Source of the DNA: Pseudomonadota bacterium
Lineage (GTDB): Bacteria > Pseudomonadota > Gammaproteobacteria > Steroidobacterales > Steroidobacteraceae
Assembly: GCA_021838065.1 (NCBI GenBank)
Contig: JAKCEJ010000196.1
Span: 1-5,982, forward strand
Direction: 5' to 3'
DNA: 5,982 nt
Shown: positions 1 through 5,278 of the stretch, piece by piece
How the letters are laid out: each line of letters starts with the position of its first letter
Position numbering within the stretch: position 1 is the stretch's first letter
The notes under the pieces: model-generated
Told to the model about the DNA's origin: nothing
Databases searched by the model: none
The model's input: the letters and a program-made list of their open reading frames with translations, nothing else
Made by a program: the position numbers and the translations under genes

Positions 1-463
1 ACAGCGGATACGCCACCGTACGCTCGCCGTCGATCAGCACCAGGGTGTCGCCGACCGAGAGGCCGCGCAGCGAGATGCCGGCGCCGCCCGAGGCGAACGC
101 GAAGCTGAACGACTGGGCGAGCGTGCTGGCGCCGTTCGCCGAGATGTGGCGCAGCACGTCCGAGATGCTCGTGTAGCCGGACTGGATGATGGCCTGCTTG
201 CTCATGATCAGCACCGGACTCGGGGTCACGATGCTGGTCTGGCTGATCAACGAGCCCGTCACCACGATGGTCTGCAGCGCAGGCTGCGGCGCTTGGCTCT
301 TGGGCGTCACGGGTGCGGCCTGCGTCTGTGCCGTCACGTTTTGCGGCCTTGCCGCCGCCGCGGACTGCGCGTTCGCGGCCAAGGCCCCTGCGCCAAAAGC
401 GGCAATCGCGCCGATCGCAAGCGCACGCCGCACGGCGCATCTGACAGGATAATTGACGGTCAT
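1..463 (-). CDS. TonB-dependent outer-membrane receptor, N-terminal part (3' end cut by window edge)
   Basis: Reading the minus strand from ATG at 463 gives 154 codons with no stop up to the window edge. Residues 1-32 look like a Sec signal peptide: basic residues R8, R12 and R13, a hydrophobic Ala/Gly-rich core, and a likely cut after ALAANA. A low-complexity Ala/Gln/Pro linker (about 33-62) leads to QTIVVTGSLI (64-73), the motif typical of proteobacterial TonB-dependent receptors just before the plug. The plug follows: SPVLIMSKQAIIQSGYTSIS, DVLRHISAN, then GISLRGLSVGDTLVLIDGER (129-148), matching the family pattern of a conserved RG and an 'LVLIDG.R' strand. Such receptors import siderophores, cobalamin, sugars or other ligands across the outer membrane using TonB/ExbBD energy. 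The ligand cannot be told from the plug alone. A GGAG seven bases upstream supports the start. The beta-barrel lies outside the window. Family assignment is firm; substrate unknown. Confidence 0.93.
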   Translation of the reverse strand, partial: MTVNYPVRCAVRRALAIGAIAAFGAGALAANAQSAAAARPQNVTAQTQAAPVTPKSQAPQPALQTIVVTGSLISQTSIVTPSPVLIMSKQAIIQSGYTSISDVLRHISANGASTLAQSFSFAFASGGAGISLRGLSVGDTLVLIDGERTVAYPL

Positions 464-470
464 GAATGTA

Positions 471-474
471 CTCC
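471..474 (-). promoter_or_regulatory. Ribosome binding site of the TonB-dependent receptor
   Basis: GGAG on the minus strand, seven bases before the ATG at 463. It fixes the start of the receptor and places the signal peptide directly at the N-terminus. Confidence 0.7.
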
Positions 475-809
475 ATAGCGGCACGGAAGGCCGCGTTCTT
501 TTTCGAGCGTTGGGTCGATAATGTGCCGGCCGTCTTTCCGGGTCGCAGGGCATGTCAGTCGATAGCGCACTCAGAGGTCCCCCGTCGCCACAGCGTGTGC
601 CGGCGAGGGTCAGCGCGACGCGATGCCGGCCGGCCGGCGGATTGCGCGTACCGTTTCGGGTCGCGACGCCGATGCCCCGGCGGAAGTACACCCATCGAAC
701 AGCACGGTGCCCGCTACTCGGGCCGAGCGCGCCCGGACTTGACGCATACCGGGTGCGCATTGCGGACGCATGCGCATCGCGGGCTTCATTAACGAGTTAT
801 TGTTTGGCG

Positions 810-839
810 AAGTCGCCGCGGGACGGCCGCGAGCGACTT
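810..839. repeat. Strong 12-bp hairpin with one bulged base
   Basis: The left arm AAGTCGCCGCGG (810-821) pairs with CCGCG (827-831) plus GCGACTT (833-839). The loop is 5 nt (GACGG) and A832 is the only bulge. No run of T follows on either strand, so it is not a standard intrinsic terminator. On the minus strand it lies about 350 bp upstream of the receptor start, where it could be part of a long leader, a factor-dependent terminator, or a DNA-level site. Function unknown. Confidence 0.6.
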
Positions 840-902
840 GAGGGAATGTCATTATGGTCTCGTGAACTATCTGGCGCTGATGTTGCCCAGTTTCGCTTCC
901 GT

Positions 903-923
903 TCCGACGGCGGCACCGTCGGA
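903..923. repeat. Perfect 8-bp inverted repeat
   Basis: TCCGACGG (903-910) and CCGTCGGA (916-923) form a perfect 8-bp stem around a 5-nt CGGCA loop. There is no T-tract on either side. It lies 63 bp from the stronger hairpin at 810-839. Role unknown. Confidence 0.5.
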
Positions 924-955
924 GGCCCCTGACGCGAAACTTTACGACACCGGAT

Positions 956-974
956 TGGCACCTTAAAAGTGCCA
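956..974. repeat. Short inverted repeat with A/T-rich loop
   Basis: TGGCAC (956-961) and GTGCCA (969-974) form a 6-bp stem with a 7-nt loop CTTAAAA. An A/T-rich centre flanked by TGGCAC half-sites would suit a small regulator binding site, but a stem this short can occur by chance. Confidence 0.3.
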
Positions 975-1072
975 CAGCAACATCAAATACTGGTGCCAGG
1001 AACGCCGCGGCACGAATGTTGCGATCTGACGACCAGTTGTCGAAACCGCAGGTTTTAGAAGGAGTTAGTGCC

Positions 1073-1198
1073 GTGCATTGCCGCCACGAGAGCCCTCCGG
1101 ACGGACTGGTTGACGCATCGTCGCCTGGTCGTCGTTGCACAAAGGCAACGCCGCCTGTGTCCGGTCAGGAGCGTACCCGAGGGTCATGCGCCTAGGTC
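1073..1198 (+). CDS. Doubtful small ORF (41 codons) with a good ribosome binding site
   Basis: A GTG at 1073 is preceded by AAGGAG (1059-1064) at an 8-nt spacing, close to ideal. The frame runs 41 codons to TAG at 1196-1198. The product begins VHCRHESPPDGLVDASSPGR and continues with Thr, Pro, Arg and Cys. It has no hydrophobic segment and no motif I recognise. The stop codon abuts the hairpin at 1198-1220. Composition is not clearly that of a real protein, so the good ribosome binding site is the only positive sign. It may instead be a remnant of the mobile DNA nearby. Confidence 0.18.
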
Positions 1199-1220
1199 GA
1201 GGCGCGTCATGCGCGCCTCG
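1198..1220. repeat. Perfect 9-bp hairpin
   Basis: CGAGGCGCG (1198-1206) and CGCGCCTCG (1212-1220) form a perfect 9-bp stem with a TCATG loop. No T-tract follows on either strand. Its position at the end of the small plus-strand ORF is suggestive of a terminator, but without the T-run it stays a structural repeat of unknown role. Confidence 0.5.
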
Positions 1221-1482
1221 GCGGCGAAGGGCTTGCGGTTGGCGCTACATTCGCGGTGCATGGCGGAGCGCTCCGGCTCTCGCGCCTGTTGGACAGATTA
1301 GGCTGCTCCGCCTCGGGCGTCGCTCGCGTGGCATGAGGTGTCTGTTGCAGGCGTGCCGAACGCGAGACTGAGAAGCCGTGAACCAATCGACTTTGGCGCC
1401 GCGAATGCTCGCAGAACGTGGCGATGGCGTGGCAGGCATCATCCAAGGCCGTCACATTGGCGGGGCGGTTTTTCGTGCGCCC

Positions 1483-1501
1483 GGGCGATTTCGCTTCGCC
1501 C
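1483..1501. repeat. Inverted repeat downstream of the transposase remnant
   Basis: GGGCGA (1483-1488) and TCGCCC (1496-1501) form a 6-bp stem with a 7-nt loop. It lies 54 bp beyond the transposase stop codon on the minus strand, where the end of an insertion sequence would be expected. I could not find a matching inverted copy at the other side, so an IS terminus is not shown. Confidence 0.3.
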
Positions 1502-1554
1502 CAGGGCTTCTCGAGGCCAGGATTCAGCCGCGAGGCTCGCGGGTCGGCCTTGGT

Positions 1555-1745
1555 TCAGAGCTGAAACGCGATATCCAGGCTGCGCATGCGCATGAGGTTG
1601 TGCGCCAGCGCATGCCAGAGCAGCACACCGCGGGCTTTGAGCTGGCCTCGCCCGAGGGAACGGGTACAGGCCCTGCCTGCGCAGCTGCGCGTTCGTGCAT
1701 TCGATGGGGGCGGCCCGCTGCGTGTACCCGCAAGTTGCATAACAA
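1555..1745 (-). pseudogene. Transposase remnant, C-terminal end, frameshifted
   Basis: Two adjacent minus-strand frames together read like the end of a DDE transposase. From about 1741 to 1655 one frame gives CYATCGYTQRAAPIE, then CTNAQLRRQGLYPFPR. From about 1650 to the TGA at 1557-1555 the next frame gives LKARGVLLWHALAHNLMRM, then RSLDIAFQL. The 'QRA..IE..NAQLR' stretch carries what looks like the final catalytic Glu region, and 'AHNLMRM' resembles the conserved terminal helix of IS1182/IS5-type transposases. Neither frame alone makes the whole, so a single-base shift sits near 1650-1655. Only the last 60 or so residues are present, and nothing upstream matches a transposase core before the cyclase gene begins. 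This is a dead fragment. The family name is my judgement from the motif pattern, not a search. Confidence 0.6.
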
Positions 1746-1839
1746 CGGCGGCCGTGCCCCTCCGAAGCCGGTAACTCCCCGCTGAGCCGGTGCTCTGCGC
1801 AATCCGGCAAGTCTCACCTCGGGTGATAGTTGAAGAAGA

Positions 1840-1868
1840 GGGCAGCGATCGAGCGAGCGCATCTGCCC
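1840..1868 (-). terminator. Possible terminator of the cyclase gene
   Basis: On the minus strand, shortly after the cyclase stop codon, GGGCAG (1868-1863) pairs with CTGCCC (1845-1840), followed by the pyrimidine stretch TCTTCTTC. The 17-nt loop is long and the tract is not pure T, so it is only a weak candidate. Confidence 0.3.
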
Positions 1869-1875
1869 ATCGCCG

Positions 1876-2535
1876 TTACAGGCGCGCGTAGGCTCGCACC
1901 GGGAAAGTTCCCATGCCCCTGATCTTGGGCGGCACGGCGCTGAACGAAAATCCATCGGTGGGAAGCTGCTCCAGGCCGCGCAGATGCTCCACGATGAGGA
2001 TCTCTTCCTTGAGCAGCACGGTGTGCACCGGTCGGCTGTTGCACATGCGGGTGTCGTCTATGTTGTGCGAATCTATGCCGACGAGGACAGCACCGCGCTC
2101 GCGCAGTACCTCGGCCGCCTTTCGCGTGAGGAACGGGTGGCTTTCGAAATACCGCTCCCTCGCCCAGTGCTCGCTCCATCCCGTATGAACCAAGACTGCA
2201 CGGCCGTTGACGTCCACGTCTTCGAAGTCGTGCACATCGATCTCGATCCGCTCCCGGTGGTCCACTCGCACCACGACACTCGGGAGATCCACGAACCGCT
2301 CAAGCCCGACGTCGTTCAGGTCTTTACCGTCGGCGTACCGGTGAAAGGGGCAGTCGATATAGGTGCCCGTGTTGGCCACCATCTCGATCCTGCCGATCTG
2401 AAACTCCGTACCATCGGTGTAACTTTTGCGCGAGGCCTCGCGACTGAGGTAGTCGCAAATGAGCGGCGCGGGCAATCCCTTGAAGGTGACCAGTCCGTTG
2501 CGAATCGTGTGACTCAGGTCGATCAGCTTCCTCAT
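1876..2535 (-). CDS. Cyclase-family (kynurenine-formamidase-like) metal-dependent hydrolase
   Basis: A complete 219-residue protein, the usual length for the cyclase family (Pfam Cyclase, which includes kynurenine formamidase KynB). It opens with the family's N-terminal 'LIDLSHTI' strand (4-11). The metal-binding block reads MVANTGTYIDCPFHRYADG (52-70). The classical motif is HxGTHxDxPxH, and here the first His is N55 and the second is Y59, while D61, P63 and H65 are kept. Further on are VLVHTGW (114-120), LVGIDSHNIDDT (151-162), RPVHTVLL (168-175), IVEHL (181-185) and the C-terminal GMGTFPVRAYA (207-217). H171 and E183 match the His and Glu that bind metal in KynB. The fold and family are clear, while the substrate is not: members open or form amide and ester rings in tryptophan and other catabolism. 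No kynurenine pathway partner is present. The gene stands alone beside mobile DNA. ATG at 2535 has only a weak ribosome binding site. Confidence 0.9.
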   Translation of the reverse strand: MRKLIDLSHTIRNGLVTFKGLPAPLICDYLSREASRKSYTDGTEFQIGRIEMVANTGTYIDCPFHRYADGKDLNDVGLERFVDLPSVVVRVDHRERIEIDVHDFEDVDVNGRAVLVHTGWSEHWARERYFESHPFLTRKAAEVLRERGAVLVGIDSHNIDDTRMCNSRPVHTVLLKEEILIVEHLRGLEQLPTDGFSFSAVPPKIRGMGTFPVRAYARL

Positions 2536-2550
2536 GGTCCACGTGTAGAG

Positions 2551-2597
2551 ATTGTTTGAAACGAAAAGAAGACCTCAACTCCGGTATGATTGAGTTG
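2551..2597 (-). promoter_or_regulatory. Possible promoter and operator of the cyclase gene
   Basis: An inverted repeat CAACTC (2576-2581) / GAGTTG (2592-2597), separated by 10 nt, lies 41 bp upstream of the cyclase start. On the minus strand TTGAGG (2578-2573) and AACAAT (2556-2551) are 16 bp apart and each match the sigma-70 consensus at four of six positions. The repeat overlaps this -35 box, an arrangement that would suit repression. The leader would be under 20 nt. All of this rests on short matches. Confidence 0.28.
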
Positions 2598-2634
2598 CAA
2601 CACAACAATCACCGTCAAAGAAAGGGCCGTCTCG

Positions 2635-2814
2635 ATGAAGCATAGCAAGTCCGAAGTCCACTGAAAAGGCTGCACGCTGCCCGAGATCCTGGCGGCGCAG
2701 AAATACGATGGGACTCATCACTCGCACAATAGCCGCGCCCGGCGCGGATTGCACCCCGTCGCGCCGCCTCAGGCCAACCGCTCGATGTGCGCCCGCTTGC
2801 GCGCGTTCGTGTAG
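2635..2814 (+). pseudogene. Small plus-strand ORF interrupted by an in-frame TGA
   Basis: AAAGGG (about 2621-2626) stands eight bases before ATG at 2635. The frame encodes MKHSKSEVH, then TGA at 2662-2664, then continues open as KGCTLPEILAAQKYDGTHHS and beyond, to TAG at 2812-2814, running about 45 bp into the 3' end of the opposite-strand gene. The part after the TGA up to about 2730 has a plausible protein composition, unlike most chance frames here. The TGA may be a nonsense change (TGG to TGA), making this a broken small gene. Selenocysteine use is possible in principle, but I see no convincing hairpin just after the TGA. I do not recognise the family. Confidence 0.25.
2733..2747 (-). terminator. 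GC-rich hairpin after the helical-protein gene pair
   Basis: On the minus strand, 21 bp after the stop codon at 2769, CCGCGC and GCGCGG form a 6-bp stem around CGG, followed by CTATTGTG, which is not a proper T-tract. It could aid termination of the operon, weakly supported. Confidence 0.25.
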
Positions 2815-3428
2815 CGGTAGAAGCGGCGCAGCTCGGCGAGCACTTCGACCTCGGAGCGCCCGCGCGCGCCGTGCAGCAACTGCTCGAGCCGGCGGCAGAA
2901 CCGCTCGGCGTAGCCGCTCGCGTGCCGGTACAGGTCCTCCCGGCCGTCGGCGAGGCGCTGATCGATGCGCGAGCGGTCGAACAGCAGCCGGCGCAGCTCA
3001 GCCGGAAAATGCTCCGGGCTTTGGCGACGCATCAGCCAGTAGCTCGCCACGTACTTGTCGACTTCCGCCTGCATCTCGAGCTCGAGGAGCGAGACCGGCC
3101 GGTCGTGGCTTGCGTTCCAGGCGAGGTAGAGAAAATGGCTCACGCCCTCGAGCGCGATCCACCAGTCCGCGACGTTGCCGTCGTGCAGTCGCACCATCGG
3201 GTCCTCGCGCCCGAGCCGCTCGAGCAGCGCCGGATCGAGGTACAGCGACATCGCCATCTCCTCGCCCGACTCGCCCGGCTGCGCGACTATCAGATCCTCT
3301 GCGCTGAGGCGCGTGCGCACCTCCGGCGGCAGGCGCGCGCGGTCGGTCACCAAGAAATCGTATACGTCGTAGGCGACGCCGAGATCGTAAATGCCACCGA
3401 TCAGCTGCTGCAGGCGTGTCAGGATCAT
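2769..3428 (-). CDS. Uncharacterised helical protein, 219 aa (operon partner B)
   Basis: I do not recognise a named domain. The start is chosen as ATG at 3428 (MILTRLQQLIGGIYDLGVAY), four bases after the stop of the upstream gene. A GTG at 3446 in the same frame would overlap that gene and is less likely. There is no Shine-Dalgarno sequence, so translation probably depends on re-initiation after the upstream stop. The sequence looks all-helical and soluble, with no signal peptide or membrane segment. A striking central block, NVADWWIALEGVSHFLYLAW (85-104), is followed by SLLELEMQAEVDKYV (113-127). E94, H98, E116, E118, E122 and D124 cluster there, which could form a metal or ligand site, though that is inference. 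The C-terminal third is Arg-rich helix (YAERFCRRLEQLL, ELRRFYRY). Tight pairing with the next gene suggests the two proteins act together. Confidence 0.82.
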   Translation of the reverse strand: MILTRLQQLIGGIYDLGVAYDVYDFLVTDRARLPPEVRTRLSAEDLIVAQPGESGEEMAMSLYLDPALLERLGREDPMVRLHDGNVADWWIALEGVSHFLYLAWNASHDRPVSLLELEMQAEVDKYVASYWLMRRQSPEHFPAELRRLLFDRSRIDQRLADGREDLYRHASGYAERFCRRLEQLLHGARGRSEVEVLAELRRFYRYTNARKRAHIERLA

Positions 3429-3432
3429 AGGC

Positions 3433-4080
3433 TCAGTGCAGCACACCGGGAGCGGTCCCGGGGTGCGCGGTCGGCTCGACCCCGAGGCGCTTCAGCAGCG
3501 CGTAGCTGCGCCGGCTGCCGGTCTTCACCCACAGCTCATAGAGGCGCAGGATGTCCTTGTGAGAGTGCGCATAGCCGGCCTCGCTCAATTCATTGAGCGC
3601 ATCGACCATGGGTTGAAACTTTTCGGCGAGCTCGGCGAACACCTGGCCGAGCACGCGCCCGCGCCGCGCCGCGGCGGCCTGTGGCGCACCGGGCGGAACG
3701 AGCCGGCGCGCGAGCGTTCCGTAGGCGCAGCCGCCCATGGCGATGTGGTAGTCGATGTCGATGAGCTTGCGGGCGAAGCCGCGCGCGAAGAATCCGGCGA
3801 CGAACAGCGACACGTCACCGAGGCGCTGCAGACCGCGGTCGCGCTCGGTGCGGCTGTGCGCCTCGAGCGCCTCGGAGAGCATCACCACCAGCGGCTTGAC
3901 GCGCAGCCCCTCGGCAGTGTGCTCGAACAGCGCCTCGGAACGGGCGAACAGCGTGAGCAGATTCACCACGTAGTGCTCGGTCTGATCCTCGACCGCCAGA
4001 CGCTGATTGGCGAGCGCGCCATGCAGCGCGTCCTTGAAGTATTCCTTCAGGTTGGCGACCGGTTGGATTCGGCTCGACAT
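3433..4080 (-). CDS. Uncharacterised helical protein, 215 aa (operon partner A)
   Basis: I do not recognise a named domain. ATG at 4080 (MSSRIQPVANLKEYFKDALH) is preferred to a farther upstream start at 4149 because AGGAGGT lies 11 nt before it and the extra 23 residues look non-coding. The protein is predicted helical and cytoplasmic, with no signal peptide. Conserved-looking stretches are VEDQTEHYVVNLLTLFARSE (30-49), QRLGDVSLFVAGFFARGFAR (85-104), DIDYHIAMGGCAYGTLARR (108-126) and RLYELWVKTGSRRSYALLKR (169-188). The hydrophobic SLFVAGFFA (91-99) is too short to span a membrane. The gene is the first of a tight pair (4-nt gap to the next) and lies 175 bp after the ATP-grasp gene, same strand. 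It probably belongs to the same functional unit, but the gap allows separate transcription. Confidence 0.85.
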   Translation of the reverse strand: MSSRIQPVANLKEYFKDALHGALANQRLAVEDQTEHYVVNLLTLFARSEALFEHTAEGLRVKPLVVMLSEALEAHSRTERDRGLQRLGDVSLFVAGFFARGFARKLIDIDYHIAMGGCAYGTLARRLVPPGAPQAAAARRGRVLGQVFAELAEKFQPMVDALNELSEAGYAHSHKDILRLYELWVKTGSRRSYALLKRLGVEPTAHPGTAPGVLH

Positions 4081-4091
4081 CGACGGCGTGA

Positions 4092-4097
4092 CCTCCT
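4092..4097 (-). promoter_or_regulatory. Ribosome binding site deciding the start of partner A
   Basis: AGGAGG on the minus strand ends 11 nt before ATG at 4080. The spacing is slightly long, but the match to the anti-Shine-Dalgarno sequence is the best in the window. It argues for 4080 over the upstream in-frame start at 4149. Confidence 0.6.
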
Positions 4098-4179
4098 GCT
4101 CGGCGTACTGTCGAGGGCAACGGTCGCCGGCACTCAGAGTTGACCACACAGGGCGCGAAAAAATCGCGAATCCGTGCGC

Positions 4180-4209
4180 ATTTTAGCGGTCATTCTCGCG
4201 GCCATGCCA
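4180..4209 (-). promoter_or_regulatory. Weak promoter candidate in the gap before partner A
   Basis: On the minus strand TGGCAT (4209-4204) and TAAAAT (4185-4180) are separated by 18 bp. The -10 box matches TATAAT at five of six positions and the -35 box is poor. A transcript would start near 4173, about 90 nt before ATG at 4080. If real, the two helical-protein genes have their own promoter. Confidence 0.25.
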
Positions 4210-4214
4210 CGGGC

Positions 4215-4229
4215 GCCGCTGGCAGCGGC
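4215..4229. repeat. Short GC-rich hairpin after the ATP-grasp gene
   Basis: GCCGCT (4215-4220) and AGCGGC (4224-4229) form a perfect 6-bp stem with a 3-nt loop, 27 bp past the ATP-grasp stop codon. There is no T-tract on the minus strand, so termination is possible but unproven. Confidence 0.3.
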
Positions 4230-4255
4230 AGGAGGGGAGTGCTAACAGAGCGTGC

Positions 4256-5278
4256 TCAGCGCCAGAGCGCCCGATAGGACAGTCCGAGCGTCATGAGCCG
4301 CTCGAGCAGCTCGCGGTACTTGATCCCGGCGGCGAGCGCCGACTCGGCGAAGTCCTCGCTTTCCTCGAGGTTTGGATTGGCGTTGGCCTCGAGGGCGTAG
4401 ACCCGCCCGTCGGCGGTGAGGCGGAAATCCATGCGCGCGTAGCCCGAGAGCCCGAGCGCCCGGTAGATGCGGCGCGAGAGCTTATCGAGTTGAGCCTCGA
4501 CGCCGCTCGGCAAATCCGTCGCCTTGCGCGTCGTGATGCCGTAACGGTCGCGGTAGGCGCGGTCCCACTTCACCTTGCGTGTGGCGATGCCCGGCAGGGA
4601 TTCGGGCATGGTGCCGAAGACCATCTCCCAGACCGGCAGGCGAGTCAGGCGATCGTTGCCGAGCAACCCGACATACAGCTCGCGCCCGGCAATGAACTCC
4701 TCGACCAGTGCATCCGAGCCGACCTGCTCGTAGATGAATTCCACCCGCTCCTTGAGCTTGGAGGCGTCCTCGACCACCGAGGCCTGTGCGATGCCGAGCG
4801 AGGCGTCCTCGGTGGCCGATTTGACGAACAGCGGGAAAGTGAGCTTGCGCGGAACGCGCACCCGCGTGCCGCGGCGGAACACGGCGAAGCGCGGCGTCGG
4901 GATGCGGTGAAAGGCGAGCAGCTGCTTGCTCAGCGGCTTGTCGCGCGAAAGCAGGAGCCCGCGTGGATTGCAGCCCGTGTACGGCTGACGCAGCAGCTCA
5001 AGGTACGCCACCACGTTCTGATCGTAAGTGACGATGCCGTTGAATTCCTCGAGCAGGTTGAAGACGATGTCCGGCTTCCATTCGGCGATCTCCAGACGCA
5101 TCTCGGTCAGGCTGTCGAGCACCCCGAGACAGCGCACGTCGTGCCCGTGGCGGCGCAGCGTCGTGGTGACATCGTACTCGGTCCGCCATTCGGCGATTTC
5201 CTTCTCGGTATGCCCGGTGAGGGTCTCCGGCGGCACCAGACTGGAGTGCATCACGACGAGCGTGCGCAGTTTCTTCAT
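4256..5278 (-). CDS. ATP-grasp ligase, D-Ala-D-Ala ligase-like
   Basis: A complete 340-residue protein. The N-terminal domain (1-110) has the pre-ATP-grasp layout of D-Ala-D-Ala ligases, with LVVMHSSLVPPETL (7-20), EWKPDIVFNLLEEFNG (66-81) and RQPYTGCNPRGLLLSRDK (97-114). The ATP-grasp core follows: K114 and the 'LSKQLL' helix, FPLFVKSATEDASLGI (148-163) with K153 and a small-residue ATP loop, DALVEEFIAGRELYVGLLG (189-207), GYARMDFRL (279-287) with metal ligand D284, and LEANANPNLEESEDFAESA (296-314) with E297 and N299. Such enzymes use ATP to activate a carboxylate as acyl-phosphate and join it to an amine. The tail after the ExN motif is NPNLEESED, not the N-T-x-P-G of true Ddl enzymes, so the product is probably not D-Ala-D-Ala. 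The start overlaps the stop of the metallopeptidase gene (ATGA), which implies coupled translation. Superfamily certain, substrate unknown. Confidence 0.93.
   Translation of the reverse strand: MKKLRTLVVMHSSLVPPETLTGHTEKEIAEWRTEYDVTTTLRRHGHDVRCLGVLDSLTEMRLEIAEWKPDIVFNLLEEFNGIVTYDQNVVAYLELLRQPYTGCNPRGLLLSRDKPLSKQLLAFHRIPTPRFAVFRRGTRVRVPRKLTFPLFVKSATEDASLGIAQASVVEDASKLKERVEFIYEQVGSDALVEEFIAGRELYVGLLGNDRLTRLPVWEMVFGTMPESLPGIATRKVKWDRAYRDRYGITTRKATDLPSGVEAQLDKLSRRIYRALGLSGYARMDFRLTADGRVYALEANANPNLEESEDFAESALAAGIKYRELLERLMTLGLSYRALWR

Larger units (their letters stand above)
464..1554. other. Gene-poor region of about 1.1 kb between the receptor and the transposase remnant
   Basis: I find no convincing protein gene here on either strand. 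The open frames present (up to about 176 codons on the minus strand, 610-1140) are rich in Arg, Pro, Ser and Cys, show no recognisable motif, and are what high GC produces by chance. The region does hold several hairpins (810-839, 903-923, 956-974, 1198-1220, 1483-1501) and one weak small ORF with a good ribosome binding site (1073-1198). The part nearest 463 should carry the promoter and leader of the receptor gene. I could not point to a convincing -35/-10 pair. Together with the broken transposase next door, the region looks like a decayed insertion or rearrangement junction, which is inference. Confidence 0.6.

Noticed and set aside
610..1140. 176-codon minus-strand frame in the gene-poor region
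   Set aside because: It is Arg/Ser/Pro-rich without motifs and has no good ribosome binding site. It spans the hairpins at 810-839 and 903-923, and looks like a chance frame in high-GC DNA.
1378..1785. 135-codon plus-strand frame
   Set aside because: It is antisense to the transposase remnant, whose minus-strand frames carry the recognisable motifs; this frame is a shadow.
1984..2559. 191-codon plus-strand frame
   Set aside because: It is antisense to the cyclase gene and its His/Val-rich composition mirrors the cyclase codons.
2787..3596. 269-codon plus-strand frame
   Set aside because: It is antisense to the two helical-protein genes, crosses their junction, and has a low-complexity Arg/Ala/Val composition typical of a shadow frame.
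4081..4149. N-terminal extension of partner A to 4149
   Set aside because: The added residues (MWSTLSAGDRCPRQYAEQEV) look non-coding, and the strong AGGAGG is placed for the ATG at 4080.
4154..4168. CGCGA-AAAAA-TCGCG hairpin as a terminator
   Set aside because: The stem is only 5 bp and the A/T bases are in the loop rather than after the stem.
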